A model generated the notes under the pieces. It saw nothing but the letters and a program-made list of their open reading frames with translations, searched no databases and was not told the origin of the DNA. From the NCBI RefSeq assembly GCF_900091515.1, contig NZ_LT607410.1, forward strand, positions 3,534,001 through 3,598,000: a stretch of 64,000 nt of DNA, given 5' to 3'. A program made the translations under genes and the position numbers. This DNA is from Micromonospora purpureochromogenes. GTDB taxonomy: Bacteria; Actinomycetota; Actinomycetes; Mycobacteriales; Micromonosporaceae. Below are positions 28,070-36,829 of the stretch, one piece after another. Position 1 is the stretch's first letter, and every line of letters begins with the position of its first letter.

Positions 28070-28882
28070 ATGCTCCGAACCGTGGATCAGTCCTCCCCAG
28101 GGGTCGCACCCGTCCAGCACGCCCCTGCCGAGGCCGGGCTGCACGCCCGCGTTCTCGACCACCTCGGCACCGCCATCTGCGGCGGCGAGGTGGCCGGCGG
28201 GTCCGTCCTCAACATCGACGACCTCGTCGAGCGGTACGGCGTGTCCCGCTCGGTGATCCGCGAGGTCCTGCGGGTGCTCTCGTCCATGGGATTCGTCGAG
28301 ACCCGGCGCCGGGTCGGCGTCATGATCCGACCGGCCGAGGCGTGGAACGTCTTCGATCCGCAGGTGATCCGCTGGCGGCTCGCCTCGGCCGGCCGCATGG
28401 CGCAGATGCGCTCGATCACCGAACTGCGGACCGCCGTTGAGCCGCACGCCGCGTGGCTGGCCGCCGGCCGCGTCGACCACGACGAGGCGAGCGACCTGGT
28501 CGGGCTCGCCGCCAAGATGTGGGCCGCCGGGAAGGCCGGCGACGAGGAGCGCTTCCTCAGCCTGGACATCGAGTTCCATCGGCGGGTGCTGGTCGCCTCC
28601 GGCAACGAAATGTTCGTGAAACTCCAGGAACTGGTCGCCGAGGTGCTCACCGGCCGGCACCACTACCACCTGATGCCGCACTACCCGGACGAGCAGGCGC
28701 TGCAACTGCACGCCGACGTCGCCCAGGCGATTCAGCGCCGGGACGGTGAACGGGCCCGGGACGCCATGGTGCGGATCATGGAGCAGGCGTTCGACGAGAT
28801 GAAGTCGATGTGGGAGCAGGCCGGCGAGCCCGGCCAGGGCTCACTCCGCCGAGCCGTGGCGTCCATACCGCCGGGGGGATGA
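28070..28882 (+). CDS. FadR-subfamily GntR regulator of the sugar-acid operon
   Basis: A 270-residue regulator. The N-terminal winged helix (LNIDDLVERYGVSRSVIREVLRVLSSMGFVETRRRVG) is GntR type, and the C-terminal all-helical FCD domain carries metal-type histidines (EFHRRVL, HADVAQAI). This is the subfamily of DgoR, LldR and UxuR regulators that sense aldonates/uronates. It is divergent from the operon it most likely represses. ATG at 28070 chosen; GTG at 28082 would also fit. Confidence 0.9.
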   Translation: MLRTVDQSSPGVAPVQHAPAEAGLHARVLDHLGTAICGGEVAGGSVLNIDDLVERYGVSRSVIREVLRVLSSMGFVETRRRVGVMIRPAEAWNVFDPQVIRWRLASAGRMAQMRSITELRTAVEPHAAWLAAGRVDHDEASDLVGLAAKMWAAGKAGDEERFLSLDIEFHRRVLVASGNEMFVKLQELVAEVLTGRHHYHLMPHYPDEQALQLHADVAQAIQRRDGERARDAMVRIMEQAFDEMKSMWEQAGEPGQGSLRRAVASIPPGG

Positions 28883-28911
28883 CCCAGCGGATAGGGCCAC
28901 TCAATCGACTC

Positions 28912-28926
28912 ACATCAATATGATGT
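28912..28926. promoter_or_regulatory. Inverted repeat upstream of the trypsin gene
   Basis: ACATCA (28912-28917), ATA, TGATGT (28921-28926), 66 bases before the trypsin ATG. AT-rich for this genome and symmetric, so a candidate operator for an unknown regulator. Confidence 0.3.
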
Positions 28927-28938
28927 CCGCAACCCTGA

Positions 28939-29787
<849 letters not shown>

Positions 29788-29829
29788 CCGGACGCCGCCG
29801 GTCCCGGCGGCTGACCGTACGACCCCTCG

Positions 29830-29856
29830 CGGCCCGGCTGATGACCAGCCGGGCCG
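29830..29856 (+). terminator. Hairpin terminator after the protease gene
   Basis: CGGCCCGGCTG (29830-29840), ATGAC loop, perfect complement (29846-29856). A smaller GCCGCCGG hairpin at 29794-29811 directly follows the stop codon. Together they isolate the protease from the SARP promoter region. Confidence 0.65.
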
Positions 29857-29879
29857 CCGGCGTGCCGGCCCAGGTGCCG

Positions 29880-29940
29880 TGTCACCGGACTGTCACAGGA
29901 GACGCACAGATTCTGGCGCGCGGTGACGCTGGGGTGACGC
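29880..29940 (+). promoter_or_regulatory. 11-bp-phased repeats, candidate SARP binding sites
   Basis: TGTCAC occurs at 29880 and 29891, exactly 11 bp apart. GGTGACGC occurs at 29922 and 29933, again 11 bp apart, and its complement shares the GTCAC core. SARP regulators bind heptamer direct repeats with 11-bp spacing near the -35 region. The block lies about 135-195 bp before the SARP start and has no other explanation. The rest of the 29857-30074 gap shows no gene. Confidence 0.55.
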
Positions 29941-30074
29941 CGATTGCGCAGACTTCCAGCTGAGGCGAGCGATCCACGGGCCACCCGAGGCCCCCTTCAC
30001 CGGTCCAGCCGGCGGTCGGTCGGCTCCGACAAGGCCTTCGCCGCCCAAGGTCCCCCCGGTGCAGGGAGTCGATC

Positions 30075-31214
30075 GTGAACTGTGACAAGAACACACGGTT
30101 GTCCACGGCAGGGGGCAGCGCACCACAGCCGGTGTCCGACGCCGAGCCGACGGTCCGCCTCCTGCTGCTCGGTGGCTTCCGGCTGCTGCACGGCAGGCGG
30201 CCGGTGGTGGTGCCGCGCGGCCTGCAACGCACCATCGCGCTGATCGGCCTGCGCCCGGGCGCGACCCGCGCCCAACTGGCCGGCCCGCTCTGGCCGGAGG
30301 TGCCGGAGGAGCGCGCCCTGTCCTCCTTGCGGACCGCGCTGTGGCGGCTGCGTCGGGACCCGTCCTGCCCGGTGATCACCGACGGCGACACCGTTCGGCT
30401 GCACCCGATGGTCGACGTGGACGTCGACGAGCTGGCCCGGGCTGACGCCAGGGTGAGCCAGGGCGGCGATCCCCGGCCGGCGGCGGCGGTCCTCGCGGCC
30501 GGACGCCACGACCTGCTGCCCGGCTGGTACGACGACTGGGTCCTGCTGGAGCGGGAACGGCTCAGACAGTTGCGGCTGCACCTGCTCGACGAGATGGCCC
30601 GGGCCCACCTGCGCGCCGGCGAGCACGGGGAGGCGTTGCAGGCCGCGCTCGAGGCGATGGCGGCCGAACCGTTGCGGGAGACCCCGCACCGGCTGGTGGT
30701 CCAGACGCACCTGGCGGAGGGCAACGCGTACGAGGCGCTGCACGCCTACTTCGTCTACCGCGATCTGCTGCGGCGCGAGTTGCAGCTGGAACCGTCCGCG
30801 GCGATGCGCGCGCTGATCAGCGAGGTGCTCGCGTCGCACGACCGGCCGAGGCAGGCCCCGGCCCCGCCGGCGCGCGGTGTCCCGCGACTCGTCCCCGGCC
30901 CGACCGGCAACCGCGCCACCGTGCGCGCCCATCCCGGCCCGGCAAATCTCCTGCCCGCGCCCACGGCGGGCCACTCGCAGGCGCGGGCGCCACTGCTCCG
31001 CGGGCCCGTCCCCGCCCCGTCAACGCGGCCGGACCAGGCGCCGGTCGCCGGTGACGGCGGGGTGACGCGAGGTCCGGCAAGGTCGCAGGACGACGGCGTC
31101 GCGGTCCGGGCGCCGCTGGCCGGGACCTGTCACCCGGCCCAGCCGGGAGTGCCGCCGTTCGGTCCGGGCGACCGGTCGAGAAAGGACGCGCGCCGGCCGT
31201 CGTCCCGACCGTGA
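30075..31214 (+). CDS. SARP-family pathway activator (BTAD domain)
   Basis: A 379-residue regulator. Residues about 25-95 form an OmpR-type winged helix (VRLLLLGGFRLLHGRRPVVVPRG, then LWPEVPEERALSSLRTALWRLRR). A bacterial transcriptional activator domain follows to about residue 255 (EHGEALQAALEAMAAEPLRETPH). The last 120 residues are Pro/Ala/Arg-rich and look disordered. GTG start at 30075. SARPs switch on antibiotic gene clusters. The aromatic tailoring operon follows on the same strand, and phased repeats lie upstream, so it probably regulates both itself and that operon. A 6-bp GC hairpin (31215-31230) abuts its stop codon. Confidence 0.9.
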   Translation: MNCDKNTRLSTAGGSAPQPVSDAEPTVRLLLLGGFRLLHGRRPVVVPRGLQRTIALIGLRPGATRAQLAGPLWPEVPEERALSSLRTALWRLRRDPSCPVITDGDTVRLHPMVDVDVDELARADARVSQGGDPRPAAAVLAAGRHDLLPGWYDDWVLLERERLRQLRLHLLDEMARAHLRAGEHGEALQAALEAMAAEPLRETPHRLVVQTHLAEGNAYEALHAYFVYRDLLRRELQLEPSAAMRALISEVLASHDRPRQAPAPPARGVPRLVPGPTGNRATVRAHPGPANLLPAPTAGHSQARAPLLRGPVPAPSTRPDQAPVAGDGGVTRGPARSQDDGVAVRAPLAGTCHPAQPGVPPFGPGDRSRKDARRPSSRP

Positions 31215-31267
31215 GGCCGGCGGACCGGCCGAGGAACCACCGCCGCGGGCCCAGGAAGGAATTCGTG

Positions 31268-31384
31268 ATGATCCGCAGAACGCTCACCGCTCGCGACTCC
31301 CGCCCGGCAACGGCTGACGCCCGCCGTCCCAGACAGTGCCACCGCCGCACCGTCCCGCGCCGGCCGTCCAAGGAGCTTTCATGA
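31268..31384 (+). CDS. Possible 38-residue leader peptide coupled to the monooxygenase gene
   Basis: ATG at 31268 has a good ribosome-binding site (AGGAAGGAATTCGTG), and the TGA at 31382 overlaps the ATG of the next gene in the ATGA pattern used throughout this operon. The peptide (MIRRTLTARDSRPATADARR...) is basic and Arg-rich and resembles no family I know. It may be a translational-coupling leader or simply chance in GC-rich sequence. Confidence 0.4.
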   Translation: MIRRTLTARDSRPATADARRPRQCHRRTVPRRPSKELS

Positions 31385-33657
31385 TCAGGACCATGTGCCG
31401 CATCCGCGCGCGGCCGGGCTGCGAGGACGCCGTGGCAGCCGCGTGGCGAGCGGTCGCCGGGCAGGTCGGCGCGCTGCCCGGCAACCTCGTGCAGGGGCTG
31501 CTCCTCGACGCCGCCGACCCGCGCTCGTTCGTCGTCATCACCGAGTGGACGGACGAGTCGGCGCTGCGCGGTTACGAGAACGGCCCGGTCGCCGCGCGTT
31601 TCTCCGCCGCCGTCCGCCCGCTGCGCGAGCCGCCCTCGGCCGACAGCTACCGGGTGATGCGCGACCCCGGCCGGTCGGGGCGGAGCATCTTCGTGGACGT
31701 CGAGGTCATCGTGCCGGCCGCCCGGCTCGCCGAGTTCACCCGCGGCTACGCCGAGGTGAAGGCACGGATGGCGGAAGTGCCCGGGTACCTGCGCGAGGAC
31801 CTGCTGCGCGAGCCCGACTCGGACGTCCACCACATCTTCGCCGAATGGCGCAGCGAAGCGGAGTTCTTCCGCTGGATCGGCAACCCCGCACACGCGCAGG
31901 AGGAGGCCGGCCCGATCGCGCCGTTCCTCCTCGACTTCCGGCGCCGCCTGTTCCACAGCGCGGCTCATCCCGACACCAGGCGAGAACCGAGTACGGGCAA
32001 GGAGATCGACGTGCACACGACAACGTACGTACTCATCGTCGGAGCGGGGCCCACCGGGCTGACCGCCGCCGTCGAGCTGGCCCGGCGCGGCATCGAGTGC
32101 CGGGTGGTCGAGAAGCGGGCCACCGCGCCGGGGCAGGCCGACAAGGCGATCGGCGTGCACTGCCGCACGATGGAGATCTGGGAGAGCCAGGGCATCGTGC
32201 GCGACGCGATGGACGCCGGAATCTGGCTGACCGGCAACATGGTGTTCGTCAACGGGGTGCAGACCCACCAGATGAGCTGGGAGCTGCCCGAGCTGCCGTA
32301 CGCGCACCTCGGCCTGCCCCAGTACGAGACCGAGCGCATCCTCACCGAACGGCTGGCCACCCTCGGCGTACGCGCGCAGCGCGGCGCCGAGCTGGTCGCG
32401 TTCACCCAGGACGACGACGGCGTGCTGGCCACGCTCGCGACCGCCGCCGGCGAGGAGACGGTACGCGCCAAGTACCTCGTCGGCTGCGACGGCGCGCACA
32501 GCAAGGTCCGCGAGCTGCTCGGGTTGACGTTCTCCGGCGGGCTGGGCCGCTTCCCGCAGCTGTTCATGCTCTGCGACGTGGACGTGGACTGGGACATGCC
32601 GGAGGGCCACCTGCTCCGGTTCATGCACGAGACCGACGGCCAGATGGACGGGATGCTGGTCTGCGTGCCGCTGCGCGGCGAGTCCCGGTACCGGATCGCC
32701 ACCCTGGCACCGCCCCGGTTCTTCGCGCAGACCGGCGGGCAGGACGCCCCGCCGGGATTCAGCGAGGAACTGGCCGAACCCACCCTCGCCGACCTCCAGG
32801 TCGCGCTGGACAGGCTGGCCCCGCCCGGCACCCGCGCGTCGAACCTGCGCTGGTCGTCGGTGTTCCGGATCAGCCACGGCATCGTGGACCGGTACGGCGA
32901 CGGCCGGGTGTTCGTGGCCGGCGACGCGGCCCACCTGCACCCGCCCGCGGGCGGCCAGGGCATGAACACCGGCATCCAGGACGCCTGGAACCTGGCGTGG
33001 AAACTGGCCCTGGCGGTACGCGGGATCGCCGCCCCCGGGCTGCTCGACAGCTACGAGACCGAACGACGCCCGGAGGGCGAGGAGATCGTCGGGCGGGCGG
33101 TGCGGCTGGCCTTCACCGACGAGCTGGACCGCGACGACCTCAAGCGGCAGTTCCTCCAGGAGATGTCCATGCTGCTCAGCTACTCCGACAGCCCGCTGGT
33201 CGGCGAGTCGCTGTCCGCTCCCGACGCCCTGCGCGCCGGCCCCGGGCCCGGCGATCGCGCTCCCGACGTCGGCGGCCTGCACCGGCGGGGCGTCGGGCAC
33301 CCGCTGCGCCTGCACGAGCTGACCCACGGTACCCGGCACACCCTGCTGCTCTACGCCGATCGCTCCGCCGACCAGGCGGTGTCGACAGCCCTGGGGAAGC
33401 TGTCCGCCGACGTCCGGCGGCAGACGTCCGGCCAGGTCGACATCTACCTGCTGCTCAGCCCGGACGCCCCGGTGCCGCCGCTGCTCGATCCGCCCGTGGT
33501 GCACGACGCCGAAGGCGGGTTCCGCGCCACCTACGGCGTCGACGGCAGCGGCCTCTACCTGATCCGCCCGGACGGACACGTCGGGTTCCGCAGCCAGCCG
33601 ATCGACCCCGACGCGCTCGGCAAGCACCTGCAACTGACCTTCGGAGGCGCGCGATGA
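31381..33657 (+). CDS. Fusion of two ABM monooxygenase domains to an FAD aromatic hydroxylase
   Basis: A 758-residue open frame without a stop. Residues 1-95 and about 100-195 are two antibiotic-biosynthesis-monooxygenase (dimeric ferredoxin-like) domains (MIRTMCRIRARPGCED; IFVDVEVIVPAARLAEF). From about residue 214 comes a complete FAD monooxygenase with VLIVGAGPTGLTAA, GCDGAHSKVRELLG, FVAGDAAHLHPPAGGQGMNTG and a thioredoxin-like C-terminus. An in-frame GTG at 32011, exactly at the FAD domain start, has a strong site (CAAGGAGATCGAC), so a separate hydroxylase may also be made. Such enzymes oxidise aromatic polyketides. The stop overlaps the next ATG. Confidence 0.88.
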   Translation: MIRTMCRIRARPGCEDAVAAAWRAVAGQVGALPGNLVQGLLLDAADPRSFVVITEWTDESALRGYENGPVAARFSAAVRPLREPPSADSYRVMRDPGRSGRSIFVDVEVIVPAARLAEFTRGYAEVKARMAEVPGYLREDLLREPDSDVHHIFAEWRSEAEFFRWIGNPAHAQEEAGPIAPFLLDFRRRLFHSAAHPDTRREPSTGKEIDVHTTTYVLIVGAGPTGLTAAVELARRGIECRVVEKRATAPGQADKAIGVHCRTMEIWESQGIVRDAMDAGIWLTGNMVFVNGVQTHQMSWELPELPYAHLGLPQYETERILTERLATLGVRAQRGAELVAFTQDDDGVLATLATAAGEETVRAKYLVGCDGAHSKVRELLGLTFSGGLGRFPQLFMLCDVDVDWDMPEGHLLRFMHETDGQMDGMLVCVPLRGESRYRIATLAPPRFFAQTGGQDAPPGFSEELAEPTLADLQVALDRLAPPGTRASNLRWSSVFRISHGIVDRYGDGRVFVAGDAAHLHPPAGGQGMNTGIQDAWNLAWKLALAVRGIAAPGLLDSYETERRPEGEEIVGRAVRLAFTDELDRDDLKRQFLQEMSMLLSYSDSPLVGESLSAPDALRAGPGPGDRAPDVGGLHRRGVGHPLRLHELTHGTRHTLLLYADRSADQAVSTALGKLSADVRRQTSGQVDIYLLLSPDAPVPPLLDPPVVHDAEGGFRATYGVDGSGLYLIRPDGHVGFRSQPIDPDALGKHLQLTFGGAR

Positions 33658-33974
33658 CGACGGTACGCACCGTGCTCGCCATGCGTACCAGGGAGGGCTG
33701 CGAGGAACGGTTCGAGGCGGAGTGGCGCTCGGCGGCGGAGCAGATCCGCGCGCTGGACGGCTGCCTGAAGCAGGACCTGGTCCGCGACGCCGACGACCCG
33801 CGCAGCTACCTGATCATCAGCGACTGGGCGGACCGCGAACGGCTGGACGCCTTCGGCCGCAGCGAGCACCGGGACCGCCTGCTGCAGATGATCCGCGAGC
33901 TTCGCGAATCCGCGCAGCGGCACACCTACCAGGTTCTGCACAGCGTACGCAGCGAGCCCGAGGAGTCGCGATGA
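33654..33974 (+). CDS. Antibiotic biosynthesis monooxygenase (ABM) domain protein
   Basis: A 106-residue single ABM-domain protein (TTVRTVLAMRTREGCEERFEAEW, DDPRSYLIISDWADRERLDAF), a cofactor-free anthrone-oxygenase-like fold. It is related to the two ABM domains fused to the preceding hydroxylase. It overlaps both neighbours by four bases, so it belongs to the same coupled operon. Likely oxidises an anthrone-like or related polyketide intermediate to a quinone, or helps ring formation. Confidence 0.88.
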   Translation: MTTVRTVLAMRTREGCEERFEAEWRSAAEQIRALDGCLKQDLVRDADDPRSYLIISDWADRERLDAFGRSEHRDRLLQMIRELRESAQRHTYQVLHSVRSEPEESR

Positions 33975-35278
33975 CCGAGGATGCCGTACCCGCGTCGGAG
34001 CTCTACACCCCCGAGTTCGCCGCCAATCCCTATCCCGCCTTCGCCCGGCTGCGGGCGGAGAAGCCGGTGTGCCCGATCAGCTCGCCGCGGTTCGACTCGT
34101 ACCTGATCACCCGGTTCGACGACGCCAAGGCGGCGCTGATCGACCCCCGGCTGTCCAAGGACCTCTACGGCCCGGGCCAGGAGTACCTGCGGATCTTCGG
34201 GCCGAACTCCGAGGCGTTGAACAAGAACATGCTCAACGCGGACCCGCCCGAGCACACCAGGCTGCGCCGGATCGTGTCGCAGGCGTTCGCCCCGCGTCGG
34301 GTCGAGGCCCTGCGGCCCCGGGTGGCGGAGATCGTCGACAACCTGCTCGACAAGATCATCCCGCAGGGTCAGGCCGAGCTGATGCACGACTTCGCGATCC
34401 CGCTGCCGATGATGGTGATCAGCCACCTGCTCGGCATCCCGGAGACCGACCACGAGCGGGTCCTCGACTGGACCCAGGTGATCAGGACGTCCGGGTCGTC
34501 CGGCCGTAGCCCCGCGGAGGACCGGGCGGCCGTGCAGGAGGCCCAGCTGCGGCTGCACCACTATCTCGTCGACCTGGTCCAGGCCAAACGCGCGCACCCC
34601 GGCGACGACATGGTCAGTGCGCTGATCGACGTCTGCGAGCACGACGGTCAGCTGTCCGAATCCGAACTGGTCACCACCACGTTCCTGCTGCTGTTCGCCG
34701 GGCACCAGACCACCGCGGACTTCCTCGGCAACGCGACCGTGGCGCTGCTGACCAATCCCGACCAGCTCGACCTGCTGCGCGCCAAGCCGGAACTGCTGCC
34801 CTCGGCCATCGAGGAGCTGCTGAGGTTCGACGGCCCGCTGCCGGTGGCCAGTCCCCGGATCGCCACCGAGGACGTCGAGTACCAGGGCGTTTGTATCCCG
34901 CGCGGGTCGATCGTCGGCGTCGTGATCAACGCGGCGAACCACGACCCGGCCCACTTCGTCGACCCGGACCGGCTGGACCTGCGCCGGGTGCGGGGCCCGC
35001 ACATCGGCTTCGGCCACGGCGTCCACTACTGCCTCGGGGTCTCGCTGGCCCGGATGGAGGCACAGATCGCCATCGAGGCGCTGCTGCGCCGGCTGCCGGA
35101 CCTGCGGCTCGGGGTGCCGGCCTCCCAACTGCGCCGGCTGCCGGCGGGGTCGCCGTTCCGTGGCCTGCTGGAGCTTCCGGTCGAGTTCACCGCCTGGGAC
35201 GCCGGATCGCCGCCCCCGATCGGCCTCCAGAGATCACCGTCCACGCAATCACCCGTCCACACACCCGAGGAGCGGTAA
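33971..35278 (+). CDS. Cytochrome P450 (CYP105/107-like actinomycete type)
   Basis: A 435-residue soluble P450. It has the ExxR pair in EELLRFDG and the heme loop FGHGVHYCLGVSLARME with the Cys ligand. The I-helix reads LLFAGHQTTADF: the acidic residue before the conserved Thr is Gln, unlike the usual AGHETT/AGxDTT, which may change oxygen activation. It needs ferredoxin and a reductase, not encoded here. Overlaps ABM and cyclase genes. Likely tailoring oxidase of the aromatic polyketide. Confidence 0.92.
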   Translation: MTEDAVPASELYTPEFAANPYPAFARLRAEKPVCPISSPRFDSYLITRFDDAKAALIDPRLSKDLYGPGQEYLRIFGPNSEALNKNMLNADPPEHTRLRRIVSQAFAPRRVEALRPRVAEIVDNLLDKIIPQGQAELMHDFAIPLPMMVISHLLGIPETDHERVLDWTQVIRTSGSSGRSPAEDRAAVQEAQLRLHHYLVDLVQAKRAHPGDDMVSALIDVCEHDGQLSESELVTTTFLLLFAGHQTTADFLGNATVALLTNPDQLDLLRAKPELLPSAIEELLRFDGPLPVASPRIATEDVEYQGVCIPRGSIVGVVINAANHDPAHFVDPDRLDLRRVRGPHIGFGHGVHYCLGVSLARMEAQIAIEALLRRLPDLRLGVPASQLRRLPAGSPFRGLLELPVEFTAWDAGSPPPIGLQRSPSTQSPVHTPEER

Positions 35279-35952
35279 TGGTCTTCCGAAACGTGATCGT
35301 CTGTCACATGGTCCCCGGCAGTGACGACATCGTCGGCGATGTCTTCGGCTACTACGACAAGTCGACCCGACCGCAGGACCTCGGCGTGATCGGGCGACGG
35401 CTGCTGTCCTTCCACGACCTCTACATCCACGTGATCGAACGCAGGGAGGACCCGAGGATCTCGGGCCAGACCCGGGGGCTGCCGGCGTTCCAGAAGATCG
35501 CCGAAGCCATCGCCCCGTACGTGACGCCGTACCCGAAATACTGGAAGAACCCCTCCGACTCCGTCGCCAAGGAGTTCTACAGCTGGGTGCCGGACGAGGA
35601 CGCGGCGCCGGAGTCGGCCGGCCGGAACCTGGCCGTCATCATCGGACGGATCAAGCCCGGCGCGGAGCCCGACGTCGCGCGCATCTTCGGTGAGTCCGAC
35701 GCCGGGTCGTTGCCGGTCCAGCTGGGCGTCACCGGGCGCTGGCTGTACTCGATCGACGACGTCTACGTGCACCTGTTGGAACGCACCGACGCAGCGGTCG
35801 CCGAGGCCGCGGGGCAGGACCACGAACAGCCGGTCTTCGCCAAGATCATGGCGGAGCTCAGTCCGTACATCAGCCCGTACAACCCGGAGACGTGGCGTGG
35901 GCCGGAGGACTCGGTGGCGAACGAGTTCTACCGCTGGCAGGCCGACGACTGA
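35278..35952 (+). CDS. Tandem TcmI-family polyketide cyclase
   Basis: A 224-residue protein made of two TcmI-type cyclase domains (about 1-105 and 112-224). Both halves keep the same layout: RNVIVCHMVPGSDD and RNLAVIIGRIKPGAE; GVIGRRLLSFHDLYIHVIER and GVTGRWLYSIDDVYVHLLER; and a C-terminal Y-W-P-S-DSVAxEFYxW. TcmI cyclases are normally about 110 residues and dimerise, so this is a fused pseudo-dimer. It catalyses a late ring closure in aromatic polyketides. Starts by a TAATG overlap with the P450. Last gene of the operon, ending at a strong hairpin. Confidence 0.9.
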   Translation: MVFRNVIVCHMVPGSDDIVGDVFGYYDKSTRPQDLGVIGRRLLSFHDLYIHVIERREDPRISGQTRGLPAFQKIAEAIAPYVTPYPKYWKNPSDSVAKEFYSWVPDEDAAPESAGRNLAVIIGRIKPGAEPDVARIFGESDAGSLPVQLGVTGRWLYSIDDVYVHLLERTDAAVAEAAGQDHEQPVFAKIMAELSPYISPYNPETWRGPEDSVANEFYRWQADD

Positions 35953-35958
35953 CCCTCC

Positions 35959-35994
35959 GGTGGCGGTCGCCGTGGCGGCACGGCGACCGCCACC
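35959..35994. terminator. Bidirectional terminator, 16-bp perfect hairpin
   Basis: GGTGGCGGTCGCCGTG (35959-35974), GCGG loop, perfect complement (35979-35994), six bases after the cyclase stop and three bases from the stop of the convergent membrane protein gene. Serves both operons. Confidence 0.85.
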
Positions 35995-35996
35995 CT

Positions 35997-36428
35997 TCAG
36001 GGAGTGGAGGTGGGGGTCGGGGTGGCCGCGCCGATCACGCCGCCGAAGAAGACCATGACGGTGAGCGCGACCGCCGGGGCGACGAAGACGTAGCCGAGCA
36101 CCAGCCCGGCGACGGCCATGCCACGCCCGGACTTCCGACCGTCGCGGGTCTCGTGCAGCCCGATGTGCCCGAGGATGACGGCGAGCAGGCAGGGCAGGCC
36201 GAACACACACCATCCGCCGAGCACACCGACGATGCCGAGCACCATCGCGGCGGTGGCGCTGCCGGACGTGGGCAGCGCCGCGACCAGCAGCGGCGTCGGA
36301 TACGGCACCGCCGGCGGATACTGCATCGCGGGCGGATAGGGCCGGGCCGGGGGATAGGGACCCGCGGGGACGGCCGACACCGGTGGCAGGGGCCGGGTCG
36401 GGTCGTGGCCGGGCTGAGGGTAGGTCAT
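35997..36428 (-). CDS. DUF4190-type small membrane protein
   Basis: A 143-residue protein. Residues 1-55 are Pro/Tyr-rich (repeated RPYPPA/QYPPA/PYPT), followed by two hydrophobic helices with the DUF4190 pattern AAMVLGIVG...CLLAVILGHIGLHETRDG and GRGMAVAGLVLGYV. Function unknown. Its ATG overlaps the stop of the small protein upstream by four bases, so it is the last gene of the SMC-like ATPase unit, although such proteins occur widely without it. Confidence 0.8.
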   Translation of the reverse strand: MTYPQPGHDPTRPLPPVSAVPAGPYPPARPYPPAMQYPPAVPYPTPLLVAALPTSGSATAAMVLGIVGVLGGWCVFGLPCLLAVILGHIGLHETRDGRKSGRGMAVAGLVLGYVFVAPAVALTVMVFFGGVIGAATPTPTSTP

Positions 36429-36829
36429 CGTCGCGGTTCCTGTCCTTGGTCGAGTCGGTGGAGCAGGGCGCCGACCTCGCTGTGCAGGCGGCGCAGCTCC
36501 GCCGCCGTCGGGGCCAGCTCGTAGCAGTGGTGGTGGGTGGCGGCCGACAGCGTCGTCCAGGCGTAGGTGATCCGGCGGGCCACCTCGGCGCCCGGCCCGA
36601 GCCGGCCGCGCAGCATCAGCTGCTTGGCCCGGCCCTGCCGGCACGCCGCCACGGCCGGCCGGACCCGCCGCCAGTAGTCGTCGATGCCGCCTTCGAGGGC
36701 GAGCCGGATCAGGCAGGCGCAGGCTCGCGGCCACCAGCCGGCGGTCACCGCAGACGCGCCGAGTGGGCCGGCGCCGCGCAGGAGCTGGTCGGCCGCCGCC
36801 AGGCAGCGGCGGGGCGTCGGCGCGGTCAC
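36425..36829 (-). CDS. Small alpha-helical protein, possible HEPN-like, partner of the ATPase
   Basis: A 134-residue, apparently all-helical protein with GTG start overlapping the ATPase stop. A conserved-looking stretch near the C-terminus reads RRITYAWTTLSAATHHHCYEL followed by PTAAELRRLHSEV. An Arg followed some residues later by His on helices is reminiscent of HEPN RNase-type proteins, but the spacing is not canonical and I cannot assign it. Tight coupling to the SMC-like ATPase implies a joint function. Confidence 0.6.
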   Translation of the reverse strand: MTAPTPRRCLAAADQLLRGAGPLGASAVTAGWWPRACACLIRLALEGGIDDYWRRVRPAVAACRQGRAKQLMLRGRLGPGAEVARRITYAWTTLSAATHHHCYELAPTAAELRRLHSEVGALLHRLDQGQEPRR

